From Candidatus Zixiibacteriota bacterium (GTDB lineage: Bacteria > Zixibacteria > MSB-5A5 > GN15 > PGXB01), in NCBI GenBank assembly GCA_024230695.1, contig JAAERC010000131.1:1-10555 (forward strand): 10,555 nt of DNA. Reading direction: 5' to 3'. A program made the position numbers and the translations under genes. The notes beneath the pieces are model-generated. The model saw only the letters and a list, made by a program, of their open reading frames with translations, did not search any database and was not told where the DNA came from. Shown in pieces: positions 8,048 to 10,555 of this stretch (position 1 is the first letter of the stretch; every line of letters begins with the position of its first letter).

Positions 8048-8179
8048 ATGTCTAAGAGTTCAAATTCGGAAAAATTATCAAGCTCGGCGATGGGATTGAT
8101 TGTTGTTGTCTTTCTATCTTTTGCGGCGATAGTTGCCCTGATGTTTACATTTGCTAGTGGTAGCGGCTCAATATTCTAG
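8048..8179 (+). CDS. 43-residue single-pass membrane microprotein, unknown function
   Basis: The frame is ATG to TAG, 43 codons. A hydrophilic, serine-rich N-terminus (MSKSSNSEKLSSSA) is followed by one hydrophobic helix (about 16-36, GLIVVVFLSFAAIVALMF) and a short Gly/Ser tail (SGSGSIF). A strong Shine-Dalgarno (AGGAAGG, 5-base spacing) supports translation. The two basic N-terminal residues would suggest N-in topology, with the tail outside. Without a clear cleavage site it is more likely a membrane-anchored microprotein than a secreted peptide. It is flanked by unlinked spacers and converges with folE. Possible roles, such as a subunit of a membrane complex, are speculation. I do not recognise the family. 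Confidence 0.6.
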   Translation: MSKSSNSEKLSSSAMGLIVVVFLSFAAIVALMFTFASGSGSIF

Positions 8180-8274
8180 TAACACAAAATATTTTATCAC
8201 CTCGCCTGATTGAGTTTCTTATTACTAAAAAATCATATTTGAAAAATGCTTCTAATAAATTAGTATGCATTTCC

Positions 8275-8306
8275 AATACTTAGCGGTATGATTTTAACTG
8301 AGTATT
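8275..8306. repeat. Imperfect inverted repeat between convergent genes
   Basis: AATACTTAG (8275-8283) can pair with CTGAGTATT (8298-8306), with one G-T pair, around a 14-base loop. It lies just past the folE stop, between two convergent genes. Neither side has a T-run for a classical intrinsic terminator. A transcript-end or mRNA-stability role is possible but unproven. Confidence 0.35.
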
Positions 8307-8318
8307 AAAATGGCTTTC

Positions 8319-8873
8319 TTATTTATTAATCAATGACATAGCTTCAGCGCGCGTTGCTTGTTTGCGCAATATTCCGCGCACCGCAGAGGTTACTGTATTC
8401 GATTCGGTGTTTTTGACACCGATCATTGTCAGACATAGGTGTTCAGCCTCAATAATTACCAACAGTCCTTTAGGCGCAACCACTTTGATAATTGTATCGG
8501 CGATACTTGAAGTCAGCTCTTCTTGTACTGTCGGACGATGTGCCAATGCTTCGACGATCTTCACCAGATTAGAAAATCCGGTGATTTTATTTTCCTGTGG
8601 AATATACGCAACATGCACCTTACCGAAGAAGGGGAGAAGGTGATGTTCACACATCGAATAAAAAGAAATATCCTTAACAATAATCAGTTCGTCTTTATTT
8701 GGAGTAGTATAAAGCTTAAGGGCCTTCTCAGGTTTACGATTGATTCCGCCAAGAAATTCCTTGTAGAATTCATAAACCCGCTCGGGAGTTCGTTTAAGAC
8801 CCTCCCGATTTAAATCTTCGCCAATCCCCTCAAGGATCAGTTGAACACCTTTGGTGATTTTTTCTTTATCCAT
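8319..8873 (-). CDS. folE: GTP cyclohydrolase I, FolE type
   Basis: The product is 184 residues from the ATG at 8873, close to the usual core length. GTP cyclohydrolase I converts GTP to 7,8-dihydroneopterin triphosphate, the entry to folate and, in some bacteria, queuosine synthesis. Zinc ligands are present: Cys75 and His78 in [11 protein letters not shown], Cys147 in AEHLCLTM; so are the catalytic-type His77 and His145. Arg32 (TPERVYEFY) is kept. Three basic positions that handle the triphosphate in the E. coli enzyme differ: Asn102 for the Lys of GLSK, Lys105 for the following Arg, and Ile151 for the Arg of the RG-V/I motif. The start overlaps the ftsH stop by 8 bp, implying translational coupling; no strong separate ribosome binding site is seen. 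The frame is open further upstream to 8924, but that part lies inside ftsH. Confidence 0.9.
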   Translation of the reverse strand: MDKEKITKGVQLILEGIGEDLNREGLKRTPERVYEFYKEFLGGINRKPEKALKLYTTPNKDELIIVKDISFYSMCEHHLLPFFGKVHVAYIPQENKITGFSNLVKIVEALAHRPTVQEELTSSIADTIIKVVAPKGLLVIIEAEHLCLTMIGVKNTESNTVTSAVRGILRKQATRAEAMSLINK

Positions 8874-10555
8874 CGACTTTCGGCGCTGGTTTTTCTTTGG
8901 GGATCTCATCGGAATCGGAACCATTTACTATAGCATCTATTTGATTACCATCAAGAACTTCTTTTTCCAAAAGTGCCGTGGCGAGTTTATCAAGGTTATC
9001 ACGATTTTTCGTGAGAATATCTGTTGCATTTTTTTCTGCCTTGTCAACAATCGCTTTTACTTCCTCATCAATTACTTTTGCCGTTTCTTCAGAGAAATCG
9101 CGTTGTTGTGAAATATCCCTTCCGAGGAAAACCTGCTCCTGACGTTTTCCATATACGAGAGGTCCCAATCTATCCGACATTCCCCAACGACAAACCATTT
9201 TTTGTGCTATATCAGTCGCTTTTTGAAGATCATTTGACGCGCCGGTTGATAACATATTAAAAACAACTTTTTCGGCAACTCGTCCACCCATGGCATAAAC
9301 CAGCATCGTCTCGAGTTTTTGCTTGGATGCCGTCTTGCGCTCACTAACAGGAAGATAATGAGTTACACCAAGCGACAACCCCCGAGGAATTATGGTTACT
9401 TTGTGAACTGGATCAGCATCTGGCAAATATTTGGCAACCAAAGCATGTCCAGCCTCATGATAAGCAATCATCTTTTTCTCATCATCGGAGATAACCATCG
9501 AATGCCTTGCCGCTCCCATCATCACCTTGTCTTTGGCCTCTTCAAAATCATCCATTCTGACCGCATCGGCTTCTTTTCGTGCCGCTAACAAAGCCGCCTC
9601 ATTGACCATATTGGCCAGATCAGCACCGGACAATCCGGGCGTTCCACGAGCCAGGACACCCAAATCAATATCATCACCAAGTTTCACCTTTTTTGTATGA
9701 ACCCGCAAAACTCCTTCGCGGCCCCGGACATCTGGTGAATCAACCACGATCTGACGATCAAATCGACCGGGACGCATCAAGGCCGGATCAAGAATATCAG
9801 GACGGTTTGTGGCGGCAACAAGAATAACGCCGTCATTGGATTCAAAACCATCCATCTCGACTAAAAGCTGATTAAGTGTCTGCTCACGTTCATCATGACC
9901 ACCGCCTAAGCCGGCACCACGATGTCGACCAACCGCATCGATCTCATCGATAAAAATAATGCACGGTGCATTTTTCTTGCCCTGCTCAAATAGATCACGG
10001 ACTCTACTGGCACCAACACCAACAAACATCTCAACAAAATCAGAACCGGACATCGAGAAAAATGGAACATCGGCTTCACCGGCAACAGCACGAGCCAAAA
10101 GAGTTTTTCCAGAACCGGGAGGGCCGAGAAGCAACGCGCCTTTTGGAATTTTCCCGCCAAGTTTTTGGAACTTTCCCGGGTCTTTCAGGAATTCTATAAC
10201 CTCGCCAAGTTCCTCCTTGGCTTCGTCAACTCCGGCAACATCATTAAAAGTAACTTTGGGACGTTCATCAGTCAAAAGTTTGGCACGGCTTTTTCCAAAT
10301 GAAAAGAGACCTTTTGGTCCGCCGCCACCACCCTGCATCTGGCGAAGGAAGAAGAGCCAGATAAATATTAACAGAAACCAGGGAGCGATTGATATCAAAA
10401 TCGTAAAATAATTAGGTCCCTCGGTTTCGGCCTTTATCGCGATTCCCTTTTCTTCAAGTCGATTGATAAGACTGAAATTATTGTCATCAAATGGGATCAT
10501 TGCCTTAAATTTGCTGAATGTTCCCGAGACATTGCCTGATATAAAATCAGTCGCG
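8866..10555 (-). CDS. ftsH: ATP-dependent zinc metalloprotease FtsH, 5' partial
   Basis: This is the membrane-bound AAA+ protease for quality control and regulatory proteolysis. The frame stays open to the right edge (18 further codons before the Met at 10500, including ISGNVSGTF), so the first membrane helix and part of the periplasmic domain lie outside. Numbering from that Met: end of periplasmic domain 1-30, second membrane helix about 32-52, Walker A GPPGSGKT (126-133), pore loop FVG (159-161), Walker B IIFIDE (181-186), arginine fingers in RPGRFDR (Arg243, Arg246), zinc site HEAGH (348-352) with Asp424 as third ligand. All key residues are intact. The C-terminus is charged and proline-rich ([13 protein letters not shown]). 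The stop overlaps the folE start (8866-8873). Neighbouring ftsH and folate genes are common in bacteria, so this is probably a normal housekeeping operon. Confidence 0.97.
   Translation of the reverse strand, partial: ATDFISGNVSGTFSKFKAMIPFDDNNFSLINRLEEKGIAIKAETEGPNYFTILISIAPWFLLIFIWLFFLRQMQGGGGGPKGLFSFGKSRAKLLTDERPKVTFNDVAGVDEAKEELGEVIEFLKDPGKFQKLGGKIPKGALLLGPPGSGKTLLARAVAGEADVPFFSMSGSDFVEMFVGVGASRVRDLFEQGKKNAPCIIFIDEIDAVGRHRGAGLGGGHDEREQTLNQLLVEMDGFESNDGVILVAATNRPDILDPALMRPGRFDRQIVVDSPDVRGREGVLRVHTKKVKLGDDIDLGVLARGTPGLSGADLANMVNEAALLAARKEADAVRMDDFEEAKDKVMMGAARHSMVISDDEKKMIAYHEAGHALVAKYLPDADPVHKVTIIPRGLSLGVTHYLPVSERKTASKQKLETMLVYAMGGRVAEKVVFNMLSTGASNDLQKATDIAQKMVCRWGMSDRLGPLVYGKRQEQVFLGRDISQQRDFSEETAKVIDEEVKAIVDKAEKNATDILTKNRDNLDKLATALLEKEVLDGNQIDAIVNGSDSDEIPKEKPAPKVDG

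Noticed and set aside
8874..8924. Longer folE start at 8924
   Set aside because: The added 17 residues are an out-of-frame reading of the ftsH C-terminal coding region, rich in basic residues and unlike FolE N-termini; the ATG at 8873 fits the family.
10498..10500. Met at 10500 as the start of ftsH
   Set aside because: The frame continues to the window edge with periplasmic-domain-like sequence, and a start here would remove the first membrane helix.

Overview
The window looks like part of a chromosome from an uncultured, diderm-type bacterium of the FCB / candidate-phylum kind, with Zixibacteria-like the best guess. The clue is a pair of large secreted proteins that end in thrombospondin type 3 (TSP3) calcium repeats followed by a two-loop dockerin-like module (loops of the form [16 protein letters not shown]), a tail style common in such genomes. 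The taxonomic placement is inference. No rRNA, tRNA, CRISPR array, insertion sequence or phage gene was seen, and no gene-free stretch exceeds about 200 bases.

Region 1 (1-4300, plus strand) is a secretome pair: a 5'-truncated Asp-box beta-propeller protein, then a subtilisin-family (S8) protease with an apparently doubled prodomain. Both carry the same TSP3 plus dockerin-like tail, bounded by cysteines. A strong intrinsic terminator at 4270-4300 closes the pair.

Region 2 (4405-7303) holds a very AT-rich secreted metalloprotease-like protein (HELIH plus a downstream Glu). It converges, with an 11-bp overlap, on a leftward pair: a GNAT acetyltransferase followed by a CPBP/CAAX-type membrane protease.

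Region 3 (7470-8179, plus strand) holds two small membrane proteins of unknown function. One is only 43 residues long but has a near-ideal ribosome binding site.

Region 4 (8319-10555, minus strand) is the housekeeping end: ftsH (5' end outside the window) followed by an 8-bp-overlapping folE-type GTP cyclohydrolase I. This FolE has replacements at three basic positions that bind the GTP triphosphate in characterised enzymes.

Four of the nine genes are proteases or protease-like, but only the region 1 pair shows sequence evidence of belonging together. I see no clear new defence or mobile system. The points most worth a second look are the shared cysteine-bounded tail, the doubled S8 prodomain, the altered FolE and the 43-residue protein.
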